A stretch of 64,000 nt of DNA from Sphingomonas phyllosphaerae. GTDB taxonomy: Bacteria > Pseudomonadota > Alphaproteobacteria > Sphingomonadales > Sphingomonadaceae. The notes beneath the pieces are model-generated. The model made no database searches, was not told where the DNA came from, and saw only the letters and a list, made by a program, of their open reading frames with translations. The translations under genes and the position numbers were made by a program. This document shows positions 16,804 through 26,097 of this stretch, in pieces; the stretch's first letter is position 1, and each line of letters starts with the position of its first letter. The stretch lies in the NCBI RefSeq assembly GCF_029623345.1, contig NZ_JAPYKH010000006.1, positions 124,001-188,000 of the forward strand, in the 5' to 3' direction.

Positions 16804-16879
16804 GCGGGGCGCCTCGCCCCGTGGATCGAATGATGCGATCAAGCAAGCGGCGGTCGCCCACCCGGGCGGCCGCCGTTTT
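16804..16879 (+). terminator. Tandem hairpins with T-run after the PEPxxWA gene
   Basis: The first hairpin is CGGGGCG-CCT-CGCCCCG (16805-16821). The second has 11-base arms (16849-16859 and 16864-16874, one G-T mismatch) and is followed by GTTTT. The second has the form of an intrinsic terminator for the PEP-CTERM gene. Confidence 0.7.
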
Positions 16880-16939
16880 CGCGTTGCCTCGCTCCGTGCT
16901 TCGGCGCAGGGCAGGGCGCGCCGAGGGGGAAGGTGAGGG

Positions 16940-17878
16940 ATGAGTCCGCAGATCGGTTTCGTGATCCTGTCGCACCGCGAACCGCGTCAGCTGCTGCGGC
17001 TGGTGCGCACGCTCAACCGGCTCTATGGCGACCCGCCGATCGCGTGCCATCACGACATGGCGCAGTGCCCGATCGATACCGCGCCTTTTCCCGACAATGT
17101 CCGCTTCGTCGCGCCGAGCATCCGCACCGGCTGGGCGAAATGGTCGGTGGTGCGTGCCTTCCTCGCCGGGCTCGAGCTGCTGTACCGCGACGCCGACCCG
17201 GACTGGTTCGTGCTGCTCAGCGGCGCCGATTATCCGATCAAGCGCGCCGCGACCGTCCGCGCCGAGCTGGCCGCGACGACGGCCGACGCGTTGATCGACT
17301 ATCGCCAGGTCGGCGACACCGCGCAGAGTGCGCTCGAGCGGTTCGGGCCGCGCAATCCCGAGCTCGACCAGTTCGAGTCGGACGGCAACCGTCGGCTCAA
17401 GTGGAGCCACTATCAGGGCGCCGAGCTGTGGTTCCCGATGCTGCGCTTCAACGACGGCGGCCGGCGTGTCCGGCCGGGACGGTTCACCTGGCACCTGCCG
17501 TTCGCCTCGCCCTTCGCGCCGTTCTCGCGCGATTTCCCGTGCTTTTACGGGGATCATTGGATCACCGCCGACCGCCGCGCGGCACGGCTGCTGCTCACGC
17601 CGAGCGAGCGCCACCGTCGGCTGCAACGTCACCTCCACCGCCGCGCCATTCCGGAGGAATGCTATTATCAGACGGTGCTGTGCAACGAGCCGGGGCTGAC
17701 GCTCGACCGCGACAATCGCCGTTACGCGCAGTGGAACGGCGGCGGGGCGCATCCGCAGCAGCTCGGCGTCGCGGATCTGCCCGCGATCATGGCGTCAAAC
17801 GCCCATTTCGCACGCAAATTCGATCACGACGATCCCGTGCTTGACCGGATCGACGCGCTGCTGTTCGACGGCGGCTGA
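16940..17878 (+). CDS. Core-2/I-branching-type beta-1,6-N-acetylglucosaminyltransferase family protein
   Basis: A 312-residue GT14-like glycosyltransferase. The N-terminal IGFVILSHREPRQLLRLVRT, the ACHHDMA segment, the WSVVRAFLAGLELL helix and WFVLLSGADYPIK are typical of the core-2/I-branching family, as is the EECYYQTVLCNEP acidic motif near residue 240. It has no signal peptide or membrane helix, so it is cytosolic or peripheral. It follows the exopolysaccharide locus after a terminator, so it probably adds a side branch to a surface glycan; this is inference. Confidence 0.85.
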   Translation: MSPQIGFVILSHREPRQLLRLVRTLNRLYGDPPIACHHDMAQCPIDTAPFPDNVRFVAPSIRTGWAKWSVVRAFLAGLELLYRDADPDWFVLLSGADYPIKRAATVRAELAATTADALIDYRQVGDTAQSALERFGPRNPELDQFESDGNRRLKWSHYQGAELWFPMLRFNDGGRRVRPGRFTWHLPFASPFAPFSRDFPCFYGDHWITADRRAARLLLTPSERHRRLQRHLHRRAIPEECYYQTVLCNEPGLTLDRDNRRYAQWNGGGAHPQQLGVADLPAIMASNAHFARKFDHDDPVLDRIDALLFDGG

Positions 17879-17926
17879 CCGCGCCGCCGCGGCACGGTGG
17901 GACATGTGTGAGGCAGCGATGCGGCG

Positions 17927-18685
17927 ATGATCGGGCGATGGCTGAGCCGTGACCGCGAGCACCGCTATTGCCTGCCCGAGGGCGTGCGCGCCTATGCCGT
18001 CGGCGACGTCCATGGCCGCGCCGATCTGCTCGCGCCGATGCTCGAGTGGATCCGCGCGGACAGCGACTCGCGTGGCGGCTATCCCGAGGTTCATGTCGTC
18101 TTCCTCGGCGACCTGATCGATCGCGGCCCCGCCTCCGCTTCGGTGGTGAGCATGCTCGCGAGCGGGCGTGCCGCCTTCGGCCAGCGCCATTTCATCCGCG
18201 GCAACCACGAGCAGGTGCTGCTCGACATTCTCGACGGCGCGTGGGAGCGGCTCGACGATTGGCTCGCGGTCGGCGGGGTCGAGACGCTGCTGAGCTATGG
18301 CATCGACCCGGCACTGCACCTGCGTGACCCGGAGGCGTTCCGCCGCGCGATGCGCGACTCGATCCCGTTGCTCCACGTCGGTTTCCTGCGGCGGATGGTG
18401 CCAATGGTGCGGCTCGGCGACTATGTCTTCGTCCACGCCGGCATTCGCCCGCGCGTGCCGATCGAGGAGCAGAGCGAGCGCGACCTGCGCTGGATCCGGC
18501 GCGATTTCCTCGCCAGCCGCGTGGATCACGGTGTGATGGTGGTGCACGGCCACACCGTCAGCGACAAGGTGGACGTTCGCCGCAACCGCATCGGCGTGGA
18601 CACGGGCGCTTATGCCTCGAACCGCCTGTCGGTGCTGGGGCTGGAGGCGGACCGCCGCTGGGTGCTCACCAGCCGGCTGGGATGA
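17927..18685 (+). CDS. Metallophosphoesterase, Ser/Thr protein phosphatase 1-like
   Basis: A 252-residue calcineurin-type phosphatase. The metal-binding blocks appear in order: GDVHGR (residues about 27-32), GDLIDRG (about 65-71), GNHE (about 92-95), then VHAG and VVHGH in the C-terminal half. This matches the bacterial PrpA/ApaH-like branch. The substrate could be a phosphoprotein or a dinucleotide and cannot be decided here. The gene lies 48 bases after the branching glycosyltransferase and is probably cotranscribed with it. Confidence 0.88.
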   Translation: MIGRWLSRDREHRYCLPEGVRAYAVGDVHGRADLLAPMLEWIRADSDSRGGYPEVHVVFLGDLIDRGPASASVVSMLASGRAAFGQRHFIRGNHEQVLLDILDGAWERLDDWLAVGGVETLLSYGIDPALHLRDPEAFRRAMRDSIPLLHVGFLRRMVPMVRLGDYVFVHAGIRPRVPIEEQSERDLRWIRRDFLASRVDHGVMVVHGHTVSDKVDVRRNRIGVDTGAYASNRLSVLGLEADRRWVLTSRLG

Positions 18686-18723
18686 GGGGGAGGCGACCGC
18701 TCGATAGCGAGTCCCTCGGTGCC

Positions 18724-19251
18724 TCAGAAGGGTTGCTCGCCCAGGTAATTGCCCGCGTTCTTGTAGCGGCACACCAGCACGTCCTCCGCGCCGCCGCGCG
18801 CCACCGCGCAGCCGACCTCGTCGGTGTCGCGCCACATCAGCTGGGTGTAGTGGCCGACGTCGTCGACGCGGCCGGTCACGCTGTTATACGGGAACACGCC
18901 CTGGCGGAAGTAGCGCTTCTCGCGGATCCAGCCGTTGACCATCGCCTCGGGCGTGAAATAGCCGCGCGTGCCGGCCCAGAGGTTCTCGCCCTCGGGGTCA
19001 TAGTGGCGCTCGGGCGCATGCTCGAAGCGGCCGGTGCTGGCGAGATAGTCGGCCCAGCGCTGTGCCGACTGGACGAGGTCGCGGTTCCACCGCAGCGGCG
19101 CGAGGCCCACGGAGGCGCGCTCGTGATTATGCGCCGCGAGCACGCGCGCATCGAAGGTCTGCGAGAAGCTTGCCGCGCCGCTCAGCAGCGGGGCAGCCAG
19201 CAGGGCGGCGACGGCGGCGATGAGCCGGCGGGACGCTCGGGCGCGGGGCAT
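18724..19251 (-). CDS. CAP (SCP/PR-1) domain secreted protein
   Basis: A 175-residue protein with a signal peptide (RLIAAVAALLAAPLLSGAA) and a CAP domain. Recognisable blocks are VLAAHNHERASVGLAPLRW, LVQSAQRWADYLASTGRFEH, GENLWAG and the C-terminal DDVGHYTQLMWRDTDEVGCA. The His and Glu residues of the CAP cavity are present. The ATG at 19251 follows an AGGAAGGG site. It lies downstream of the L,D-transpeptidase on the same strand, 99 bases away, so a shared transcript is possible. Role unknown, probably periplasmic or extracellular. Confidence 0.85.
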   Translation of the reverse strand: MPRARASRRLIAAVAALLAAPLLSGAASFSQTFDARVLAAHNHERASVGLAPLRWNRDLVQSAQRWADYLASTGRFEHAPERHYDPEGENLWAGTRGYFTPEAMVNGWIREKRYFRQGVFPYNSVTGRVDDVGHYTQLMWRDTDEVGCAVARGGAEDVLVCRYKNAGNYLGEQPF

Positions 19252-19350
19252 GTCCGGAACCCTTCCTGATGCTCGATCCAGGAAGACGTTGTATGGGCCG
19301 GCCACTTGCCAACCGGTCGCCAAACGCGGTTAGCGGCGGGTAAGCTATGT

Positions 19351-19979
19351 TTACGCGGTGATCGTCACCAGGTCGCCGCGCGCACTGGTGCCGAAGACGC
19401 GGCGTGCGAAATCCTCGGGGATGCCGACGCAGCCGTGCGTGGCATAGCCGCGCCGCACCGCGCTGGCGTGGATCGCGACGCCGTCGTTGGTGAGCCGCAG
19501 CATGTACGGCATCTCGGCGTCATAGAGCGTCGACTGGTGCAGCCGCGCGCGTGCAAGGATCGGGAAGGTGCCCGTCGGGGTAGGCTTGTGGTCGGTGCCG
19601 TAGAGGATCACCGCGGTGCCGATCTCGTGTCCGCCGCGGAACACCGACATGAGCTGGCGCGACAGATCGACGCGGATGCGCGTGTCGCCTTCCGCCGGAA
19701 CGCCGCTCTCGTTCCAGACATAGTCACCGAAATGCATCGGGCGGTCGACGCGGAGGAGGCTGTGCACCAGCAGCGGCGTTCCGCCGGGCGCGGCAAGTGA
19801 CGGCTCGCGACCGGCGGGGTAGCTCACCCGCGTGCCATAGCTGCCGATGGTAGTTGCCGGCACCTCCGCGCGCGGTGCGGGCAAGGACAGGGGGGCGGTC
19901 GCCGGCCGGCTCCACCACGCCATGCCGAGCGCACCGACGCCGGCCGCGGCGAGCGCGATCGCCCCGCCGGCGAGCCGGC

Positions 19980-19983
<4 letters not shown>
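19351..19983 (-). CDS. L,D-transpeptidase family protein
   Basis: A 210-residue YkuD-domain protein with a single N-terminal membrane anchor (GAIALAAAGVGALGMAWW). The catalytic block GVAIHASAVRRGYATHGCVG carries the His and nucleophilic Cys of the HxxxxxxxxxxHGC motif. Earlier segments IRVDLSRQLMSVFRGG and TPTGTFPILAR are standard for the fold. It would crosslink peptidoglycan or attach a protein to it. The start codon overlaps the stop of the upstream PEPxxWA-CTERM gene as ATGA, so the two are translated together. Confidence 0.9.
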
Positions 19984-20645
<662 letters not shown>

Positions 20646-20756
20646 TGATGAGACCTACCCCTGTTCCAAACCGACCAACGGTTAAGGAAGCGCGATGCTC
20701 CCTCTCTACGTAGACAGCCGCGTGAGTCCAGAAAAATGTCCTGTGTTAAGACCTTA

Positions 20757-21668
20757 TCATGGGACAGTGTTGCAAGCGGGCAGCAGTCGATGACGCTGTT
20801 GATCGACCAATTGTGTTAACCATTGGCGAAACGCGCGGACTCGCCGCAACTGTCGCGTGTCACGGTGCGTGACCAGCCAGAAGCCGCGCGTGACCGCCAC
20901 ATCAGGGATCACGCGCATCAGCGACTCATCATGGCCGCCGATGAAGTGTGGCAGAACGCCCACACCAGCGCCCGCCGCGATCAGCCGAGCCTGCGCATTG
21001 ATGCTCGAACTGCGCAGCGTCGGCGCCAGCGCCGAATCGATCTCGTTCAAGTATCGCAGCTCGGGCGCGTACAACAGATCGGGGATATAGCCGACCAGTC
21101 GGTGGCGTATCCCCAGTGTCGCCAACGTCGGCAGGCCGTCGCGCTCGACCAGCGAACGCGCCGCATAGAGGTGCAGCGCATAGTCGGAGAGCTTGCTCGC
21201 CACCACCGGGCCATGGCGCGGACGTGCGAGCAGAACCGCGACGTCGGCCTCGCGCCGTGACGGGCTGAGAAAGCCCGAGTTGGCCACCAGGTCGATCGTC
21301 AGCGCCGGATGCACCGCCGCGAACGCGTCGAGGTGCTGCGCCACCAGCCAGATGCCGAACCCCTCCGATACGCTCACCCGCAGCGTGCCGGTGAGCGCCC
21401 CGGGCGGATCGGCGCCCTCGCCGATGCGCTCCGCCGCGCTCGCCATCTGCTCGACCTGGGCGAGCAGCGACTCGCCCGCCTCGGTGAGCACCTGCCCCTC
21501 GCGGGTCTGCTCGAACAGGGTCCGGCCCAGTCGCGCCTCGAGTCGTCGCAGCCGCCGACCGACCGTCGTGGCGTCAACGCCGAGCAGCGCGGCGGCGCGG
21601 GCGATCTGGCCGGTGCGCGCGACCGCGAGGAAATCCTGCAAATCGTTCCAGGCGATCGGCTGCATCAT
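20757..21668 (-). CDS. LysR family transcriptional regulator
   Basis: A 303-residue LysR-type regulator. The N-terminal helix-turn-helix (DLQDFLAVARTGQIARAAAL, then GVDATTVGRRLRRLEARLGR) is followed by the linker and an effector-binding domain with GTLRVSVSEGFG and a C-terminal segment GAGVGVLPHFI. It is divergent from the valine catabolic operon with 81 bases between starts, and that gap holds a perfect 8-base inverted repeat. It most likely controls mmsA and the genes after it, and itself. The second ATG at 21665 is an equivalent start. The last coding stretch is unusually AT-rich compared with neighbours. Confidence 0.88.
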   Translation of the reverse strand: MMQPIAWNDLQDFLAVARTGQIARAAALLGVDATTVGRRLRRLEARLGRTLFEQTREGQVLTEAGESLLAQVEQMASAAERIGEGADPPGALTGTLRVSVSEGFGIWLVAQHLDAFAAVHPALTIDLVANSGFLSPSRREADVAVLLARPRHGPVVASKLSDYALHLYAARSLVERDGLPTLATLGIRHRLVGYIPDLLYAPELRYLNEIDSALAPTLRSSSINAQARLIAAGAGVGVLPHFIGGHDESLMRVIPDVAVTRGFWLVTHRDTRQLRRVRAFRQWLTQLVDQQRHRLLPACNTVP

Positions 21669-21678
21669 CGCAGCCGGA

Positions 21679-21707
21679 GGTTGCAGAATTGCCGCTTGCC
21701 TGCAACC
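21679..21707. promoter_or_regulatory. Candidate LysR operator between lysR and mmsA
   Basis: A perfect inverted repeat, GGTTGCAG and CTGCAACC, is separated by 13 bases. It sits in the 81-base gap between the divergent starts. LysR-type proteins usually bind such interrupted dyads (T-N11-A pattern), so this is the best operator candidate. Confidence 0.6.
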
Positions 21708-21749
21708 GCGCCGGGTCGCACAGCGGAGGGAAGAGAGAGAGGAGAGGCG

Positions 21750-23303
21750 ATGCGCACCATCGACCATCACATCGTCGGCGTGGCAGCGGTCGCGGGCGGC
21801 GGTGGCGCTGCGACCGACGGCGCGCGCTTCGGGGACGTCTACGACCCCAACACCGGGCAGGTGCAGGCGCGCGTGACGCTCGGCACGTCGGCCGACCTCG
21901 ACCGCGCGGTCGCGGCGGCGCAGGCGGCGCAGCCCGGCTGGGCCGCGACCAACCCGCAGCGCCGCGCGCGCGTGATGTTCCGCTTCAAGGAGCTGGTCGA
22001 GCGCGAGATGGACGAGCTGGCGCGGCTGCTCTCGTCCGAGCACGGCAAGGTAATCGCCGACTCAAAGGGCGATATCCAGCGCGGGCTTGAGGTGATCGAG
22101 TTCGCCTGCGGCATTCCGCACGTGCTCAAGGGCGAGTATACGCAGGGCGCGGGGCCGGGGATCGACGTCTATTCGATGCGCCAGCCGCTCGGCATCGGGG
22201 CTGGCATCACCCCGTTCAACTTTCCGGCGATGATCCCGATGTGGATGTTCGGTGTCGCCATCGCCTGCGGCAACGCCTTCCTGCTCAAGCCGTCGGAGCG
22301 CGATCCCAGCGTCCCCGTGCGGCTCGCCGAACTGATGCTCGAGGCGGGCGCGCCTGAAGGCATCCTGCAGATCGTCCACGGCGACAAGGAGATGGTCGAC
22401 GCGATCCTCGACCATCCCGCGATCGCCGCGGTGAGCTTCGTCGGCTCCTCCGACATCGCGCATTACGTCTATCGCCGCGGCGTCGAGGCGGGCAAGCGCG
22501 TCCAGGCGATGGGCGGCGCGAAGAACCACGGCATCGTCATGCCAGACGCCGACCTGGATCAGGTCGTCGCCGATCTCGCCGGCGCCGCCTTCGGCTCGGC
22601 GGGTGAGCGCTGCATGGCGCTGCCCGTCGTGGTGCCGGTCGGCGAGCAGACCGGCGACCGCCTGCGCGAGAAGCTGGTGCCGGCGATCCGCGCGATGCGC
22701 GTCGGCGTCTCCACCGACCCCGAGGCGCATTACGGGCCGGTGGTCAACGCCGCGCACAAGCAGCGCATCGAGGAGTGGATCGGCACCGCGGTCGAGGAAG
22801 GCGCGGAGCTGGTCGTGGACGGTCGCGACTTCACGCTCCAGGGCCATGAGCAGGGCTTCTTCGTCGGCCCGACGCTGCTCGACCGGGTCACGCCGCAGAT
22901 GCGCTCCTACCAGGAAGAGATCTTCGGCCCGGTGCTCCAGATCGTCCGCGCCCCCGATTTCGAGACCGCGGTGCGGCTGCCGAGCGAGCATCAATACGGC
23001 AACGGCGTCGCGATCTTCACGCGCAACGGCCATGCCGCGCGCGAGTTCGCCGCGCGCGTCAACGTCGGGATGGTCGGCATCAACGTGCCGATCCCGGTGC
23101 CGGTGGCCTATCACAGCTTCGGCGGCTGGAAGCGCAGCGCCTTCGGCGACGTCAACCAGCACGGCACCGAGGGCGTGCGCTTCTGGACCAAGGTCAAGAC
23201 CGTGACGCAGCGCTGGCCCGACGGCTCCGCGCTCCCCGGCGGCAGCGAGGACGGTGGACCTTCGCGCGTGCAGGACGCGTTCGTGATCCCGACAATGGGG
23301 TGA
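21750..23303 (+). CDS. mmsA: CoA-acylating methylmalonate-semialdehyde dehydrogenase
   Basis: A 517-residue aldehyde dehydrogenase of the MmsA branch. It oxidises methylmalonate semialdehyde to propionyl-CoA, the last step of valine catabolism, using NAD and CoA. Family-specific blocks are GITPFNFPAMIPMWMF, LKPSERDPS, the FVGSSDIAHYVY segment, MGGAKNHGIVMPDAD and the catalytic Cys in SAGERCMALP. PVPVAYHSFGGWKRS near the C-terminus is also typical of MmsA. It is the first gene of the operon divergent from lysR, with an AGGAGAGG ribosome-binding site. The 24-residue C-terminal tail after WPDG is longer than in many homologues. Confidence 0.94.
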   Translation: MRTIDHHIVGVAAVAGGGGAATDGARFGDVYDPNTGQVQARVTLGTSADLDRAVAAAQAAQPGWAATNPQRRARVMFRFKELVEREMDELARLLSSEHGKVIADSKGDIQRGLEVIEFACGIPHVLKGEYTQGAGPGIDVYSMRQPLGIGAGITPFNFPAMIPMWMFGVAIACGNAFLLKPSERDPSVPVRLAELMLEAGAPEGILQIVHGDKEMVDAILDHPAIAAVSFVGSSDIAHYVYRRGVEAGKRVQAMGGAKNHGIVMPDADLDQVVADLAGAAFGSAGERCMALPVVVPVGEQTGDRLREKLVPAIRAMRVGVSTDPEAHYGPVVNAAHKQRIEEWIGTAVEEGAELVVDGRDFTLQGHEQGFFVGPTLLDRVTPQMRSYQEEIFGPVLQIVRAPDFETAVRLPSEHQYGNGVAIFTRNGHAAREFAARVNVGMVGINVPIPVPVAYHSFGGWKRSAFGDVNQHGTEGVRFWTKVKTVTQRWPDGSALPGGSEDGGPSRVQDAFVIPTMG

Positions 23304-23307
23304 CGAG

Positions 23308-23823
23308 ATGCGGCGAAGCGGACGGATGGCGATGACGGTGGGGCTGGCGGCGATGCTCGCCGCGTGCTCACCCGACACGGCGGACTATAACCGCCACGAC
23401 GTGCCCGAGGACGAGGCGCGTGCCCAGGCCGCGATCGAGCGCGCCGCGGCGCAGAACGGCGTCGCCACCACCGCCCGCGCCGGCGTGCCGATCGCCGCGC
23501 CGGCCAAGACCGCGGCGCGTGCCCGCGCCTTCCCGACCGACTTCCTCGGTTACTGGGGCGTCAGCTACGACGACTGCCAGCTCGCCAACACCAACGCCAC
23601 CGGGCGGATCAGCGTCGACGCCGACACGATCCGCTTCCACGAAGCGAAGGCACGCGTGCAGCGGCTGGAGCAGCACTCGCCCTATGAGGTTGTGGCGGAC
23701 CTCCGCTTCGACGGCGCGGGCGGTCCGTCGTGGGAGCGGCGCGACCGTTTCACGCTCGAGCAGGGCGGCACCATCCTCGTCCGCAGCGAGGCTCCCAATG
23801 TCCAGCGCTACCGGCGCTGCTGA
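23308..23823 (+). CDS. Hypothetical lipoprotein within the valine operon
   Basis: A 171-residue lipoprotein with lipobox LAAC (MTVGLAAMLAACSPD, Cys20). It has an Ala-rich helical stretch to about residue 75 and then a compact beta-like C-terminal domain that begins FLGYWGVSYDDCQL and ends NVQRYRRC. It starts 4 bases after mmsA and ends 14 bases before the acyl-CoA dehydrogenase, so it is cotranscribed with catabolic enzymes although it is exported. I recognise no family. Confidence 0.8.
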   Translation: MRRSGRMAMTVGLAAMLAACSPDTADYNRHDVPEDEARAQAAIERAAAQNGVATTARAGVPIAAPAKTAARARAFPTDFLGYWGVSYDDCQLANTNATGRISVDADTIRFHEAKARVQRLEQHSPYEVVADLRFDGAGGPSWERRDRFTLEQGGTILVRSEAPNVQRYRRC

Positions 23824-23837
23824 CCGCAAGGCAGGAC

Positions 23838-25001
23838 ATGACCGACCAGTTCGACCTCACCCCACAATTCGATCTCACAGGCGAGCAGCGCGAGATCCAG
23901 GAGCTTGCGCGCCGCTTCACCGCCGACCGCATCACGCCGCACGCGGCCGAGTGGGACGAGACGCATCATTATCCCGTCGACGTATGGAAGGCGGCGGGCG
24001 AGCTCGGCTTCGGCGCGATCTACGTCAGCGAGGCGGCGGGTGGCATTGCGCTCGGCCGGCTTGAGGCGGCGCTGGTAATGGAGGCGATGGCTTATGGCTG
24101 CCCCGCCACCAGCGCGTTCATCTCGATCCACAACATGGTGGCATGGATGATCGACCGCTTCGGCTCGGCGGAGATCAAGGAGCGCTTCCTGCCCGGTCTC
24201 GTCACGATGGAGACGATCGGCAGCTACTGCCTCACCGAGCCCGGCTCGGGCTCGGACGCGGCGGCGCTGAAGACGAGCGCGCGGCGCGACGGCGACGATT
24301 ACGTGCTCAACGGCACCAAGCAGTTCATCTCGGGCGCGGGCTATAACGACCTGTACGTCTGCATGGTGCGGACGGGCGAGGAGAAGAGCCGCGGCATCAG
24401 CGCGATCGTGGTGGAGAAGGGCGCGCCCGGCCTGTCCTTCGGCGCGCCCGAGCGCAAGCTCGGCTGGAATGCCTCACCGACCGCGCAGGTGATCTTCGAG
24501 GACTGCCGCGTGCCCGCCGCCAATCTGGTCGGCGCCGAGGGCGAGGGGTTCCGCATCGCGATGGCGGGGCTCGACGGCGGGCGGCTCAACATCGGCGCCT
24601 GCTCGCTCGGGGGCGCGCAGCGCTGCCTCGACGAGTCGATCCGCTATGCGCGCGCGCGCCAGCAGTTCGGCCAGCCGATCGCCGACTTCCAGAACACGCT
24701 GTTCACGCTGGCGGACATGGCGACTGACCTGGAGGCGGCGCGCGCCTTGCTCTACCTCGCCGCCGCCAAGGTGACCGCGGACGCGCCCGACAAGTCGCGC
24801 TTCTCGGCGATGGCCAAGCGGCTGGCGACCGACAACGGCTCGTCGATCGTCGACCGCGCGCTGCAGCTCCACGGCGGCTACGGCTATCTCAAGGATTATC
24901 CGATCGAGCGGTTCTGGCGCGACCTGCGCGTCCACTCGATCCTGGAGGGGACCAACCAGGTGATGCGCATGATCGTCGGCCGCGAGCTGACCCGGCAATG
25001 A
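23838..25001 (+). CDS. Acyl-CoA dehydrogenase, probably isobutyryl-CoA dehydrogenase
   Basis: A 387-residue FAD-dependent acyl-CoA dehydrogenase. Signatures include YCLTEPGSGSDAAALKT, GTKQFISGAG, the LGWNASPTAQVIFEDCRVP segment, RQQFGQPIADFQNTLFTLADM, LQLHGGYGYLKDYPIERFWRD and the C-terminal ILEGTNQVMRMIVGREL. The catalytic Glu is that of the EGTNQ motif or its equivalent. Flanking mmsA, hydrolase and mmsB genes make isobutyryl-CoA, the valine-derived substrate, the best assignment; substrate choice is inference. The start has an AGGACATG context with GGCAGGA just upstream. Confidence 0.9.
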   Translation: MTDQFDLTPQFDLTGEQREIQELARRFTADRITPHAAEWDETHHYPVDVWKAAGELGFGAIYVSEAAGGIALGRLEAALVMEAMAYGCPATSAFISIHNMVAWMIDRFGSAEIKERFLPGLVTMETIGSYCLTEPGSGSDAAALKTSARRDGDDYVLNGTKQFISGAGYNDLYVCMVRTGEEKSRGISAIVVEKGAPGLSFGAPERKLGWNASPTAQVIFEDCRVPAANLVGAEGEGFRIAMAGLDGGRLNIGACSLGGAQRCLDESIRYARARQQFGQPIADFQNTLFTLADMATDLEAARALLYLAAAKVTADAPDKSRFSAMAKRLATDNGSSIVDRALQLHGGYGYLKDYPIERFWRDLRVHSILEGTNQVMRMIVGRELTRQ

Positions 25002-25015
25002 GGGGGGCGACTCAG

Positions 25016-25042
25016 ATCCTCCCCGCAAGCGGGGAGGATTAG
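25016..25042 (+). promoter_or_regulatory. Hairpin that buries the ribosome-binding site of the next gene
   Basis: A perfect 11-base inverted repeat (ATCCTCCCCGC, loop AA, GCGGGGAGGAT) ends 3 bases before the ATG at 25043. The right arm contains the GGAGGA ribosome-binding site. Folding of the mRNA would hide the site, so it could damp or condition translation of the hydrolase. It may also be a single REP-like unit that happens to lie there. Confidence 0.6.
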
Positions 25043-26086
25043 ATGGCTGACCTCATCGCCGAGACCGAGGGCGGCGTCGCCAAGCTGCGGCTCAACCGGC
25101 CGCAGGCGCTCCACGCGCTCACCGCCGAGATGTGCGCTGCCGTGCTCGACTCGCTCGAGCGCTGGCGCGGCGACGATACGATCCGCTGCGTCACGATCGA
25201 CCATCGCGAGGGTCGTGGCTTCTGCGCCGGCGGCGACATTCGCCTGCTCGCCGAGAGCGGCGCGGGCGACGGCAGCGCCGCGCGCGCCTTCTTCCACGTC
25301 GAGTATCGCATGAACCACCGGCTGTTCACCTACGCCAAGGACGTGGTTGCGTTCATGGACGGGGTGACGATGGGCGGCGGCGTCGGCCTGTCGCAGCCAT
25401 GCCGTTATCGCGTCGCCACCGAGAACACCAAGCTGGCGATGCCCGAGACCGGCATCGGCCTGTTCCCCGACGTCGGCGGCGGCTGGTATCTCTCGCGCCT
25501 GCCCGGCCGGATCGGCCAGTATCTCGCGCTCACCGGCGCGCGTGTCGACGGCGCGGCCTGCCACGCGCTCGGGCTGGCGACTCACTATGTCGAGAGCGCG
25601 CGGCTCGACGCGCTCAAGCGCGACATCGCCGCGCGCCCGGGCGAGCTGCGCGCGGTGCTCGACGCCGCGCATGTCGAGCCCGGACCCGCCGCGCTGCTCG
25701 ACCAGCGCGAGGCGATCGACCGGCTGTTTGCCTCGGACGAGGTCGAGGCGGTGTTCGCCGCCCTGGAGGCCGACGACAGCGAGTTCGCGCGCGCCACGCT
25801 GGCGACGCTGCGCACCAAGTCGCCGCAGACGCTGAAGGTCTCGCTCAAGCTGCTGAAGCATGGCGCGGGCATGGCCGACTTTGCCGACGAGATGCGGCAG
25901 GAATATGCGGTCGCCACGCGCGTGGTGCAGCGCCACGACTTCCTCGAGGGCGTACGCGCGGTGATCGTCGACAAGGACAATGCGCCGAGGTGGGAACCCG
26001 CCACGCCCGAGGGCGTCAGCGACCATGTCATCGACCAGATCTTCGCCCCGCTGCCCGAGGCCGAGGCCTGGACTCCGCACGATTGA
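25043..26086 (+). CDS. 3-hydroxyisobutyryl-CoA hydrolase (enoyl-CoA hydratase/isomerase family)
   Basis: A 347-residue crotonase-fold protein, longer than a standard hydratase and matching 3-hydroxyisobutyryl-CoA hydrolases. The oxyanion-hole segments are [15 protein letters not shown] and [14 protein letters not shown], and the diagnostic block is [21 protein letters not shown]. The C-terminal extension ([13 protein letters not shown] and [15 protein letters not shown]) is also characteristic. It releases 3-hydroxyisobutyrate from its CoA ester in valine breakdown, fitting the position between the dehydrogenase and hydratase genes. Its ribosome-binding site lies in a hairpin. Confidence 0.92.
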   Translation: MADLIAETEGGVAKLRLNRPQALHALTAEMCAAVLDSLERWRGDDTIRCVTIDHREGRGFCAGGDIRLLAESGAGDGSAARAFFHVEYRMNHRLFTYAKDVVAFMDGVTMGGGVGLSQPCRYRVATENTKLAMPETGIGLFPDVGGGWYLSRLPGRIGQYLALTGARVDGAACHALGLATHYVESARLDALKRDIAARPGELRAVLDAAHVEPGPAALLDQREAIDRLFASDEVEAVFAALEADDSEFARATLATLRTKSPQTLKVSLKLLKHGAGMADFADEMRQEYAVATRVVQRHDFLEGVRAVIVDKDNAPRWEPATPEGVSDHVIDQIFAPLPEAEAWTPHD

Positions 26087-26097
26087 GGGACCCACGC

